Positions 26,489 through 35,600 of a stretch of 56,487 nucleotides of DNA are shown here, one piece after another. The notes under the pieces were generated by a model, which was not told the origin of the DNA, did no database searches, and saw nothing but the letters and a program-made list of their open reading frames with translations. This DNA comes from an uncultured Bacilli bacterium (lineage in GTDB: Bacteria > Bacillota_I > Bacilli_A > RFN20 > CAG-449), in NCBI GenBank assembly GCA_944332075.1, contig CALVJL010000010.1, positions 1-56,487 on the forward strand, given 5' to 3'. The position numbers and the translations under genes were made by a program. How positions within the stretch are numbered: the first letter of the stretch is position 1; each line of letters begins with the position of its first letter.

Positions 26489-27883
26489 ATGAAAAAACTA
26501 CTAAAATCAATCGTTGCCATTACTACAATTGCTACGTGCGCTGTTTTTACAAGTGGTTGCGGATCCAGAGGATTACCAGAATTTGTAATGCCTGAAACAG
26601 GTTTTGATACAGAAAAACCTGTTGAAATTACTTTCTATCACACAATGGGACAAAGTCTTCAACAAGTTTTGGACATGTATCTTGAAGACTTCCATGAAAT
26701 GTATCCTAATATTACAGTTAAGCATCAGTCTATTGGTGCTTATGATGATGTGCGTGATCAAATGGTCACTGAAATTTCTACTGCAAGATTAGATTGTGAT
26801 ATGGCTTATTGCTATCCTGATCATGTCGCTACATATAACAAAGCAAATTCTGTTGTTAATCTCGATACATTAATCGATTCAGATTTAACTGTTACTCATG
26901 CTGACGGAACAACAGAGCAAATTGGTTATACTCAAGCACAAAAAGATGATTTTGTTGATGCTTATTATGAAGAGGGTAAAAGTTTTGGTGATGGCAGCGT
27001 TTATTGCTTACCATTCTCTAAATCTTCAGAAGTTATGTATTATAACAAAACATTCTTTGATGAACATGACTTGGATGTTCCAACAACTTGGGATGAGGTT
27101 GAAACGGTTGCTAAAGAAATTAAGAAGTTAGAACCAGATTCTATTCCTTTTGCATACGATTCTGAATCTAACTTATTCATTACGATGACTGAGCAGCTTA
27201 ATACACCTTATACTTCTGCTAATGAGCCACATTATCTTTTCAATACTAAAGAAAACAAAGATTTTGTAACTAAATTTGCTTCTTGGTATCAACAAGGTTT
27301 AATGACTACTAAAGAAATGTATGGATCATATACTTCAGGTTTATTTACCAGTACAACCGGTAGTAAATGTTATATGTGTGTAGGTTCTTCTGCTGGTGCG
27401 TCTTATCAAATTCCTACTCCAATTAATGGACAATATCCATTTGAAGTCGGTATTGCTCCAATCCCTCAAGCTGATGTTGAAAATCATCCAGCAGTTATCC
27501 AGCAGGGACCAGATATCTGTATCTTCAGAAATAAGGATCCACAAAAGGTCTTAGCCTGCTGGTTATTGACTAAATTTTTAACGACATCAGTTGAATTCCA
27601 GGCCCAATTTTCTATGATATCTGGTTATACGCCTGTTATTGAATCTGTCTATGAAAATCAAATTTATCAAGATTTTCTTGATAGTGCTAATGGTTATGGT
27701 CGGTTGGCGGCTTTAGCTACTAAACAAACTGTTCAACAATCTGACTGGTATTTTTATTCTCCAGCTTTTGAAGGTTCTTCTAAGGCAAGAGATCAAGTTG
27801 GATTTATTCTGCCTGCTGTCATGGGAAATACAAAATCAGTTGATGAGGCGTTTGATGACGCTATCACCGAATGCGAATATTAA
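26489..27883 (+). CDS. ABC substrate-binding lipoprotein 2, tandem paralogue
   Basis: This 464-residue protein has lipobox TSGC (Cys24) and aligns along its length with the preceding protein: both have YDDVRDQ, YCYPDHVA, LPFSKS and IPQAD blocks. It is 13 nt downstream behind AAGGAAA. Divergence is spread through the ligand-facing regions as well as the surface, so the pair may bind different ligands for one channel. Same fold and anchoring; ligand not known. Confidence 0.88.
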   Translation: MKKLLKSIVAITTIATCAVFTSGCGSRGLPEFVMPETGFDTEKPVEITFYHTMGQSLQQVLDMYLEDFHEMYPNITVKHQSIGAYDDVRDQMVTEISTARLDCDMAYCYPDHVATYNKANSVVNLDTLIDSDLTVTHADGTTEQIGYTQAQKDDFVDAYYEEGKSFGDGSVYCLPFSKSSEVMYYNKTFFDEHDLDVPTTWDEVETVAKEIKKLEPDSIPFAYDSESNLFITMTEQLNTPYTSANEPHYLFNTKENKDFVTKFASWYQQGLMTTKEMYGSYTSGLFTSTTGSKCYMCVGSSAGASYQIPTPINGQYPFEVGIAPIPQADVENHPAVIQQGPDICIFRNKDPQKVLACWLLTKFLTTSVEFQAQFSMISGYTPVIESVYENQIYQDFLDSANGYGRLAALATKQTVQQSDWYFYSPAFEGSSKARDQVGFILPAVMGNTKSVDEAFDDAITECEY

Positions 27884-27900
27884 AATAAAAGAGGTACTTT

Positions 27901-29181
27901 ATGAAAATTAAAAAATTTGTTTTAGTCTTCTCTTTGCTATTCTTAGGTGTTGCTACTTTACCTAGTTGCGGCGGTCAAACATCATCAGTTAGCACAGCAA
28001 CCGAAGCAATTGATTATGCTAGTCAATTAAAATTTAATGAAAATTCAGGTAGAATTTATACAAAAGTTGAACTTCAATATTCTGTTGATGGTGATACGAC
28101 ACATTTCTATTGTGATGTTGATGAAATTACTACAGCGGGTATATTAAAAGTTCGTTATTTAGGAATTGATACTCCAGAATCTACCGGTAAAGTTCAACCT
28201 TATGGTCATAAAGCTTCTGATTTTACTAAAGAAAGAGTTAAAAATGCTACAAGTATCATTGTTGAATCTGACTCAAGTGAATGGGAAGCTGATTCGACTG
28301 GAAGCAGATATCTTTGTTGGGTTTGGTATCGTCTAAGTGAAACAGAAGATTATAAATTATTAAACTTAGAAATTATGCAAGCAGGATTAGCGGCAGCAAA
28401 AAATATCGGAGGAACTAGCTATGCATCAGAAATGCAAGCTGCTTACTCTCAAGCCATGAATTTAAAATTAAATATGTGGTCTGGTGAAGATGATCCGGAT
28501 TTCTATTATGGCACCGCAATTCAAACTGATATTAAAGATATTAGGTTAAATATTGAAGACTATCTCGAAAAGAAAGTTCAATTTGAAGCCAATGTTACCC
28601 GTGTTAGTGGACAAACAGCTTATGTCGAAGATTATTATGAGGATGATGACCGAAGCTATGGTATTTCTGTTTATATGGGATTTGATGTTAATGTCCAAGG
28701 GCAAATCAAAGTTAATACTCGCGTAAGATTTGTTGGTAATGTTGAATACTATGAAGCTGCCGGTACTTACCAAATTTCTAATTTAACTTACATGGCAATG
28801 AAACCTGATTATGCTGATAACGTTAAAGTTATTGATGAAAATGTCGATGTTTTTCCAACAGAAATCACACCTAGCGAATTAATAGAAGATGGTGATGAGT
28901 TAATGAGTACTTATGTCTCAATGAAAAATTTGACTGTCACCGATACTTATACAACTCACAATGGTGGGGATAATGATGGTGCATTAACACTCACTTGCAC
29001 ATCGGAAGATAATAAAACGATTACTATTAGAACTTCCGTTTTATATCATGAAGATAAAACTTTAGTTCTTGAAGATGAATTAATGGGGAAAACAATTGAC
29101 GTTGTTGGTGTCGTTGATACTTATGATGGGGAAACTCAAATTCACGTATTCTTATATGATGACATTACTTTTGTAGAATAA
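27901..29181 (+). CDS. Lipoprotein nuclease: SNase-like domain plus OB-fold-like C-terminus
   Basis: The 426-residue protein has a lipobox LPSC (Cys23), so it is anchored outside. Residues 55-205 match staphylococcal (thermo)nuclease: VDGDT with D65 (like SNase D21), R85, then GIDTPE with D90, T91 and E93 (like D40, T41, E43) and R136 in the STGSRYL stretch (like R87). All catalytic positions are thus present. Residues 210-425 look like two OB-fold-type beta domains resembling those appended to other extracellular nucleases. It sits 17 nt after the binding proteins, behind AAAGAGG. It probably cleaves external DNA or RNA for import. Confidence 0.87.
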   Translation: MKIKKFVLVFSLLFLGVATLPSCGGQTSSVSTATEAIDYASQLKFNENSGRIYTKVELQYSVDGDTTHFYCDVDEITTAGILKVRYLGIDTPESTGKVQPYGHKASDFTKERVKNATSIIVESDSSEWEADSTGSRYLCWVWYRLSETEDYKLLNLEIMQAGLAAAKNIGGTSYASEMQAAYSQAMNLKLNMWSGEDDPDFYYGTAIQTDIKDIRLNIEDYLEKKVQFEANVTRVSGQTAYVEDYYEDDDRSYGISVYMGFDVNVQGQIKVNTRVRFVGNVEYYEAAGTYQISNLTYMAMKPDYADNVKVIDENVDVFPTEITPSELIEDGDELMSTYVSMKNLTVTDTYTTHNGGDNDGALTLTCTSEDNKTITIRTSVLYHEDKTLVLEDELMGKTIDVVGVVDTYDGETQIHVFLYDDITFVE

Positions 29182-29194
29182 AGGAGAGAAAAAA

Positions 29195-31156
29195 ATGAAA
29201 GTAAATAAATTATTAATCTTAGGTGCTACTGCTATTTTAGGAATTGGATTAGTTGCTTGTGGTGGAACAACTTCTAGTTCAGTTAATCCATCTGAACATA
29301 TTAATGATGCGGCTGACTACTTATATCAAATGTACAGAGAAGAGAGCACTAAAACTACTTCTGATTTTGAAAGAGTCAACACTCTCATCTTAGATTATGG
29401 TACTTATGATGTTGCTTGGGCAGTTAGCGGCATTGCTGAAGCTGATTCTAAATATGTTAAAGTTGTCGAGGGTACAGGAAATTATGATACTATCGAAATT
29501 GAAACGGCAGATCATGAGATTAACTATACTTTAACAGCAACTGTTTCTTATGAAGAAGTTACTAAATCTGTTGAATTTAAATATTCAATTCCAGCTATTG
29601 AAAAATTAACTATAGCTGAATTCATTGAAAAGAAGGATGCAGATTCGATTTATTCATTACAAGGCGTTATAACTGCTGTTAATAAAGTCGGTGAGGCTGG
29701 ATCATTTGTCATCTCTGATGAAACAGGATCTATTTTCTCATATGATAGCGCTAATGTTACTTTAGGTGATGAAGTTGTTCTTACAGGTACATATGATAGC
29801 TATAATGGATTCCATCAACTTGCTTCTCCAACTATTGTTGAAGTTATTGCTCAGGATAAATTATCAACAATCGTTGGTGCAAAGGGCGAAAAGGCTACTA
29901 CTTTCAATGCAGATACCATAGCTGCTGATTTATCAACAGGTACGGAGGCTCTTGTTAGTAAATATGCTGGCAAATTCTTAAAACTTACAGATTCTTATCT
30001 TTTAAAAAATAGTAGTGGTTATGCTGGTGGTTATACAGCTGCATCAAATGGTAAACAAATTATCAATATCTATGCTAACAAAACGATTAGTTATGATGAT
30101 TATCTTGGCAAAAAAGTTGATATTTATGGATTTGTTCGCGGAGTTTCTTCAAGTTATTTAACCATTCAAGTCTTAACCTTAGCTAACCCTGGCGAAGAAG
30201 TAAATTTTGCTCCAACAGATATTTCTACTGATCCAGCTGAAAATATTGATATCGCTGCTGACGATTTAGCTAAAATGTATACAAGTAAAACAACACTTGT
30301 CGACTATGATTTGGTTACAAAATTAGAAGAAGAATACGGAACTTATGATGTTTCTTGGGCAGTCAATGTTGATAGTGGTGTTACTCTTGGCACACCTGCT
30401 AATGATAAGGTTACAGTTAGTGTTGTCCCAACAACCACTGCTCTCGATTATACTTTAACAGCAACTATCTCTTATGAAGACACTAGTAAAGAAGTTACTT
30501 TTGATAAGACAGTTCCAGCTGTGCAAAATGTTGAAAACATTTCTTCCTTTAGAAATATTGCCTATGACAAAAATAGTGAAACTTATTACCAACTAACAGG
30601 TGTTGTTACAGCTGTTAATAAAGTGGATGCAGCAGGTTCTTTTGTTATCGCTGATTCAAGTGCTGCAGTTTTCTCATATAATACTTTAAATGTCACATTA
30701 GGCGATGAAATTACTATTTATGCAATGCGTGGTGAAAACTATGGGCTTCCACAAGTTTCTTCTCCTGTCCTTAAAGAAGTTGTTTCACATGATAAATTAG
30801 AAACTATTGTTGGTGAAAATTGTTCAAATGCTGAAACTTTAACAGTAGCTCAAATGAAAGAAGCTCTCACTGAATATGATGCTGATCAAACAGTTGCTGC
30901 TGATTACTCTAGCAAACTTTATAAAGTTACTGGCGGTTATGCTTGCGCTTCTGGTAATTTCGTTAATTTATATGAAGATGCAGAAGGAAAGAAGCTTATT
31001 TCTGATTTATATGTTAATTCAAGCATTAAATTAGATGACCTTAAAGGAAAACAAGTTGATGTTTATGGATATGTTAGAGGAATGAATGCTAAATCTGGCA
31101 AATTCCAAATTCAAGTACTTGCTGCCGTTGAAGCTGGTCAAGCTCTCACTCTTTAA
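29195..31156 (+). CDS. Lipoprotein with duplicated Ig-like/OB-fold-like modules
   Basis: The 653-residue protein has a lipobox LVAC (Cys22) and two tandem halves. Each half begins with a helix and an Ig-like strand set (YGTYDVAWAV and YGTYDVSWAV; LTATVSYE and LTATISYE), then an OB-like segment (GVITAVNKVGEAGSFVI and GVVTAVNKVDAAGSFVI), then a second beta segment ending in VDIYGFVRG or VDVYGYVRG. No catalytic motif was seen. OB folds often bind nucleic acids, and the adjacent nuclease has similar segments, so it may capture polynucleotides at the surface. It is 13 nt after the nuclease gene behind AAAGGAGAG and ends the operon. Confidence 0.75.
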   Translation: MKVNKLLILGATAILGIGLVACGGTTSSSVNPSEHINDAADYLYQMYREESTKTTSDFERVNTLILDYGTYDVAWAVSGIAEADSKYVKVVEGTGNYDTIEIETADHEINYTLTATVSYEEVTKSVEFKYSIPAIEKLTIAEFIEKKDADSIYSLQGVITAVNKVGEAGSFVISDETGSIFSYDSANVTLGDEVVLTGTYDSYNGFHQLASPTIVEVIAQDKLSTIVGAKGEKATTFNADTIAADLSTGTEALVSKYAGKFLKLTDSYLLKNSSGYAGGYTAASNGKQIINIYANKTISYDDYLGKKVDIYGFVRGVSSSYLTIQVLTLANPGEEVNFAPTDISTDPAENIDIAADDLAKMYTSKTTLVDYDLVTKLEEEYGTYDVSWAVNVDSGVTLGTPANDKVTVSVVPTTTALDYTLTATISYEDTSKEVTFDKTVPAVQNVENISSFRNIAYDKNSETYYQLTGVVTAVNKVDAAGSFVIADSSAAVFSYNTLNVTLGDEITIYAMRGENYGLPQVSSPVLKEVVSHDKLETIVGENCSNAETLTVAQMKEALTEYDADQTVAADYSSKLYKVTGGYACASGNFVNLYEDAEGKKLISDLYVNSSIKLDDLKGKQVDVYGYVRGMNAKSGKFQIQVLAAVEAGQALTL

Positions 31157-31181
31157 TTAAAAGAGAATTTTAATTTTCAAT

Positions 31182-31217
31182 AAGAGGTTTTAGTCTTTTC
31201 TAAGGCCTCTTTATTTT
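31182..31217 (+). terminator. Terminator after the importer/nuclease operon
   Basis: A 12-bp stem with two G-U pairs (AAGAGGTTTTAG with CTAAGGCCTCTT) and a 6-nt loop, followed by TATTTTAT. A weaker AATTAAAA/TTTTAATT hairpin lies just before it. It separates udk from the island, so co-transcription would need read-through. Confidence 0.75.
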
Positions 31218-31236
31218 ATGTAAGGAGAAAGATAAG

Positions 31237-31863
31237 ATGAAGCCGATTCTTATTGTTATAGCTGGTGGTTCTGCATCTGGCAAAACGACTGTTGTTGAAG
31301 AAATTAAGGCAAAAATTGGCCATGAAGATGCTGTTTTTATTAAGCATGACGATTATTATCGCTGCCAAGATAATTTAACACCGGAGGAGAGAAGAAAAAC
31401 TAATTATGACCATCCAAATTCTTTAGAAAACGATTTATTGGTTAAACATTTAAAGATACTTCTCAATAACCAGGCAATTGATAAGCCGATTTATGATTTC
31501 GTTACACAAACAAGAAAAAAAGAAACCGAGCATATTGAACCAACACCGGTTATCATCTTAGAAGGAATTTTAGCTTTAGAAGATGAACGTATTCGCGATT
31601 TGGCTTCAATTAAAGTTTTTGTCAACTGCGATGACGATTTAAGATTTATTCGAAGACTTAAAAGAGATATCTCCGAAAGAGGAAGATCGGTAGATATGGT
31701 CATTAATCAGTATTTAGCGACTGTTCGTCCGATGCATCATCTTTTTGTCAGACCGACAATCCGCTATGCAGACATTATCATTCCTAACGACCGCGACCAC
31801 GTTATTGGTACACAGATGTTAATAAGAAACATTAAGGCGTTGGTTAAAGAAAATAAAGATTAG
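31237..31863 (+). CDS. udk: Uridine kinase
   Basis: Udk phosphorylates uridine and cytidine to UMP and CMP. The 208-residue protein has the P-loop GGSASGKTT at residues 9-17, the KHDDYYR acceptor block and IYDFVTQTR, with a normal length. AAGGAG precedes the ATG. It is immediately downstream of the nuclease/ABC operon but behind a terminator; the position suits phosphorylation of imported nucleosides. CMP would then pass to Cmk at 2.7 kb. Confidence 0.95.
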   Translation: MKPILIVIAGGSASGKTTVVEEIKAKIGHEDAVFIKHDDYYRCQDNLTPEERRKTNYDHPNSLENDLLVKHLKILLNNQAIDKPIYDFVTQTRKKETEHIEPTPVIILEGILALEDERIRDLASIKVFVNCDDDLRFIRRLKRDISERGRSVDMVINQYLATVRPMHHLFVRPTIRYADIIIPNDRDHVIGTQMLIRNIKALVKENKD

Positions 31864-31892
31864 AAAGAAAGGCTTCGGCCTTTCTTTTTTTA
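31864..31892 (+). terminator. Terminator after udk
   Basis: AAAGAAAGGC pairs with GCCTTTCTTT around a TTCG tetraloop, with further T residues. Strong intrinsic terminator. Confidence 0.92.
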
Positions 31893-31916
31893 AAAAAAGA
31901 AATTGATATTTTCTTC

Positions 31917-31945
31917 TTGCATTAATTAAAAAAATGTAATATTAT
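31917..31945 (+). promoter_or_regulatory. tRNA-Lys promoter
   Basis: TTGCAT (31917-31922), 17 bp, TATTAT (31940-31945); the start point falls about 5 nt before the mature tRNA. Confidence 0.65.
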
Positions 31946-31956
31946 ACTTAGGCGAT

Positions 31957-32032
31957 GGACCCTTAGCTCAGTTGGCAGAGCAACTGACTCTTAATCAGTG
32001 GGTCTAGAGTTCGAATCTCTAAGGGTCCACCA
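31957..32032 (+). tRNA. tRNA-Lys(CUU)
   Basis: The full cloverleaf can be folded: acceptor GGACCCT/AGGGTCC, D stem GCTC/GAGC, anticodon stem ACTGA/TCAGT with loop CTCTTAA (anticodon CUU), T stem TAGAG/CTCTA with loop TTCGAAT, discriminator A and encoded CCA. It reads AAG codons. It is a single tRNA gene with its own promoter and terminator. Confidence 0.97.
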
Positions 32033-32048
32033 GCTTATATAGATTTAG

Positions 32049-32070
32049 TAACCTTCGGGTTATTTTTTTT
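32049..32070 (+). terminator. Terminator after tRNA-Lys
   Basis: TAACC pairs with GGTTA around a TTCG loop, followed by eight T. Confidence 0.85.
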
Positions 32071-32075
32071 TACAA

Positions 32076-32099
32076 AAAAAAGAAGCATTTGCTTCTTTT
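32076..32099 (-). terminator. Terminator of the HPr-like gene
   Basis: A 9-bp perfect stem AAAAGAAGC/GCTTCTTTT with a 4-nt loop. On the minus strand it is followed by T-rich sequence. It touches the stop codon of the HPr-like gene and could also back up the tRNA terminator. Confidence 0.8.
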
Positions 32100-32361
32100 A
32101 TAATAAATCAAGTTCTTTTAAGAATTTTTGAAAATTTTCGTAGGCTTTATCTTCGTCTTCGCCTTCAATATTAATAACGAAAGGTGTTGATGAAGGAACA
32201 ACTAAGGCCATGACATTCATTATTGATTTTAAGTCAGCCTCCTCGTCAAAGACTTTAATAGTGATAGAAGATTTAAATTGATTAGCCTCAGCAACTATCT
32301 GCGCGGATAAGCGAGATGTTAATCCTTTTGTGTTATTAACTTTTCCTTCAATTACTTTCAT
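32098..32361 (-). CDS. HPr-like (Crh-like) regulatory protein lacking the active-site histidine
   Basis: The 87-residue protein has the HPr fold and length, with the regulatory serine region KSIMNVMAL placing Ser46 exactly where HPr kinase acts. The phosphotransfer region reads KGLTSRLSA where PTS HPr has GLHARPA: position 15 is Thr, not His, and Pro18 is Leu. It cannot accept phosphate from enzyme I in the usual way. In B. subtilis the same situation (Gln at 15, Ser46 kept) defines Crh, a regulator. HprK is encoded at 47.2 kb. GAGGT lies before the ATG. A PTS-free signalling role is inferred; a separate true HPr may exist elsewhere. Confidence 0.85.
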   Translation of the reverse strand: MKVIEGKVNNTKGLTSRLSAQIVAEANQFKSSITIKVFDEEADLKSIMNVMALVVPSSTPFVINIEGEDEDKAYENFQKFLKELDLL

Positions 32362-32445
32362 ATTTTTACCTCATTTACTCGTTAACATTATTTTACTATT
32401 TAATTATTTTTTCGGCAATAATTATAAAACAATGATTGTTTTGTT

Positions 32446-32523
32446 ATGGCACCTAGAACGACAAAAAAAGATAAAAATAATAAAAGCAAAACAAATTGGC
32501 TATTTCTTTTAATTTTCGTTTAA
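32446..32523 (+). CDS. Possible 25-residue basic-hydrophobic micro-ORF
   Basis: ATG to TAA encodes MAPRTTKKDKNNKSKTNWLF followed by LLIFV: a basic head and a short hydrophobic end. No ribosome binding site is visible, though a TATAAA lies about 18 nt upstream. It could be chance, a membrane micropeptide, or the remnant of the N-terminus of a larger membrane protein. No conservation data are available, so confidence is low. Confidence 0.15.
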   Translation: MAPRTTKKDKNNKSKTNWLFLLIFV

Positions 32524-32563
32524 GTAAAAGATAGTTTTACTATTAAAAACATAAAAAATATAT

Positions 32564-32569
32564 TATAAT
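32564..32569 (+). promoter_or_regulatory. -10 element before the pyruvate oxidoreductase gene
   Basis: A perfect TATAAT about 33 nt before the ATG, with TAGGAGG between. No good -35 is visible at 16-18 bp. An AT-rich hairpin (AGTAAAA/TTTTACT, 32523-32541) lies where it would be, so an activator may be needed. Confidence 0.5.
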
Positions 32570-32602
32570 ATCTTCGGTTTTATAGGAGGAAAAAAATAAA
32601 AC

Positions 32603-35600
32603 ATGTCAGAAGAAATTAAAAAGACCATGAAATCTGTCGATGGTAATACTGCGGCAGCTTTAGAGTCTTATAATTTTACCGAAGTTGCTAGTATTTACCC
32701 GATTACCCCATCATCAACGATGGCTGAATTAGTCGAACAATACGCAGCTGAAGGAATGAAAAATTGCTTTGGCAATACTGTTAAGGTTGTAGAAATGCAA
32801 TCTGAAGCTGGTGCTTCTGGTGCCGTCCACGGCGCATTACAAGGTGGGGCATTAGCCACAACTTACACCGCATCCCAAGGTTTATTATTAATGATTCCAA
32901 ATATCTATAAATGGGTCGGTGAATGCTTACCAGCTGTTTTGCACGTCTCAGCAAGAGCTATTGCATCTAGATCATTATCAATTTTCGGTGATCATCAAGA
33001 TATTTATGCAATTAGACAAACCGGCATTACTATGATTTGCTCACACTCTGTTCAAGAGGTTGCAGACTTAGCTTCTGTCGCTCACTTAGTTGCTATTAAG
33101 TCAGCAGTTCCTGTTTGCCATTTCTTTGATGGTTTCAGAACTAGCCATGAAATTCAAAATGTTGAATTTGTTGATTCCAGTGAATGGAACAAATTACTCG
33201 ACAAAGATGCTCTTGAAGCTTTCAGAGCAAGAGCTTTAAACCCACATACTCACCCAGTTACTAGAGGTGGTGCAGAAAATGATGATATCTACTTCCAAGG
33301 TAGAGAAGCTCAAAATGCTCACTTTGATAAGGTTCTTGATGTTGTTGAATACTACTTCAAAGAAGCTACAAGATTAACCGGCAGATACTACGCTCCATTT
33401 GTTTACTATGGTGCTAAAGATGCTGATAGAGTTATTATCGCAATGGGCTCAATTACTGAAACTGCGATGGAAGTTGTTGATGCTCTCAACAAGAAAGGTG
33501 AAAAAGTCGGCTTAGTCAAAGTCCACTTATACCGCCCATTCTCAGCTAAACACTTAGTTTCTGTTATTCCTGAAACAGTTAAGAAGATTGCTGTTCTCGA
33601 TAGAACAAAAGAGACTGGTGCAACTGGTGAACCTCTCTATCTCGATGTCGTAGCAGCTCTTGAACAAATGAACCGCCACGTCGATGTCATCTTAGGTGGT
33701 AGATATGGTTTATCTTCTAAAGATACTCAACCAAAACACGTTAAGGCTGTCTATGATTTCCTCAATGCTGAGAAACATTGGACATCATTCACTGTCGGTA
33801 TCAATGATGATGTAACTCATTTATCAATCCCAGTTGATGATAGATTCCATGTCGAAGGCGACTATACTTCTTGCTTATTCTACGGATTAGGTTCTGATGG
33901 TACAGTTTCTGCTAACAAGTCATCAATTAAGATTATCGGTGATGCAACTCACCAATATGCTCAAGCATATTTCGCTTACGATTCACGTAAAGCTGGTGGT
34001 GTCACTCGTTCACACTTAAGATTTGGTAAGAATCCTATCCATTCAACTTATTATGTTGAACACGCAGACTTCTTATCTTGCTCACTTGATTCCTATATCT
34101 TCAAGTTTGATATGATCAAGTGCTTAAAGGACAACGGAACATTCCTCCTCAATACAGATATTCCGGCTGATGAATTACCAAACCGCATGCCAAACCGCAT
34201 GAAGAAACAATTAGCCGAAAAACATGCTAAATTCTATATTATCGATGCTAATAAGATTGCTTTAAGTATCGGCTTAGGTAGAAGAACTAATACGATTTTA
34301 CAATCAGCATTCTTCTATCTCAATCAAAACATCATGCCATATGATCAAGCAAAAGACTTGATGAAACAATTCGCTAAGAAATCTTACTCTAAGAAGGGCG
34401 AAGAAATCGTTCAAATGAACTACAAAGCAATTGATGCAGGTTCAGATGGCTTAGTCGAAGTTAAGGTTGACCCAGCATGGGCTGATTTACCAGTTAACAA
34501 AGTCAATAGCAAGACCGGTGATGAATACTTTGATTCATTTGTCGATGTAATTGGCAACCTTGATGGTTATGATCTCCCAGTTTCTAAATTCACTGAATAC
34601 GAACTCCTCGATGGTACAATGAGAAACAATGTTACCTTCATGGAAAAGAGATCAATTGCTGATAGAGTTCCAGTTTGGAATAAAGATGCATGTATTCAAT
34701 GTAACCAATGTGCATTCGTCTGCCCTCACGCAACTATTCGTCCATTCCTCTTAACTGATGAAGAAGTTGCTAAATTACCAGAAAACGTCAGAAATGATGT
34801 CTTACCAGCAATGGGTGGACCAGCTGTCAAAGGACTTAAGTTCAGAATTCAAGTTTCACCACAAAACTGTGTTGGATGTGGACTCTGTGTTGTTGAATGC
34901 CCAGGCAAAGGTGGAGTTAAAGCTTTGGAAATGGTCGAAGCAAAATCTCAATTTGCTGTTCAAGAACCAGCAGCTGATTACTTATATAAACACGTTGACT
35001 ACAAGACTGGTGGATTCCCTGTAACAACTGTTAAGGGTGCATCATTCTTAATGCCATATGCTGAAGTTTCTGGCGCTTGCGCAGGATGTGGAGAAACTCC
35101 ATACTACCGTTTAGCTTCTCAATTATTCGGTAAAGATATGATGATTGCTAACGCAACTGGTTGCTCATCAATTTATAACGGCTCAACTCCATTAACTCCT
35201 TTCTGCACTGATAAGAATGGAAATGGTATCGCTTGGGCTAACTCCTTATTCGAAGATAACGCTGAATACGGCTTCGGTATGAGATTAGCAACAGATTACA
35301 AACTTGATCAAATTGTTAAGATTCTTACTGAAAGCAAAGACGAAGTCGAAGATGAACTCAAAGCAGTTATCGATGACTACGTCGCTCACATTAAAGATAG
35401 AGACTATGTCAGAACTATCGTTGATAAGTTAGTTTCCTTAGTCAAAGCTTCTAAGAGTGAAAAGGTTAAAGCAGTTCTCGAATACGAAAGAGACTTAATC
35501 GATAAGTCAGTTTGGATCGTCGGTGGCGATGGCTGGGCTTACGATATCGGTTACGGCGGACTTGATCACGTTATCGCTAACGAAGAAGATGTCAACATCC

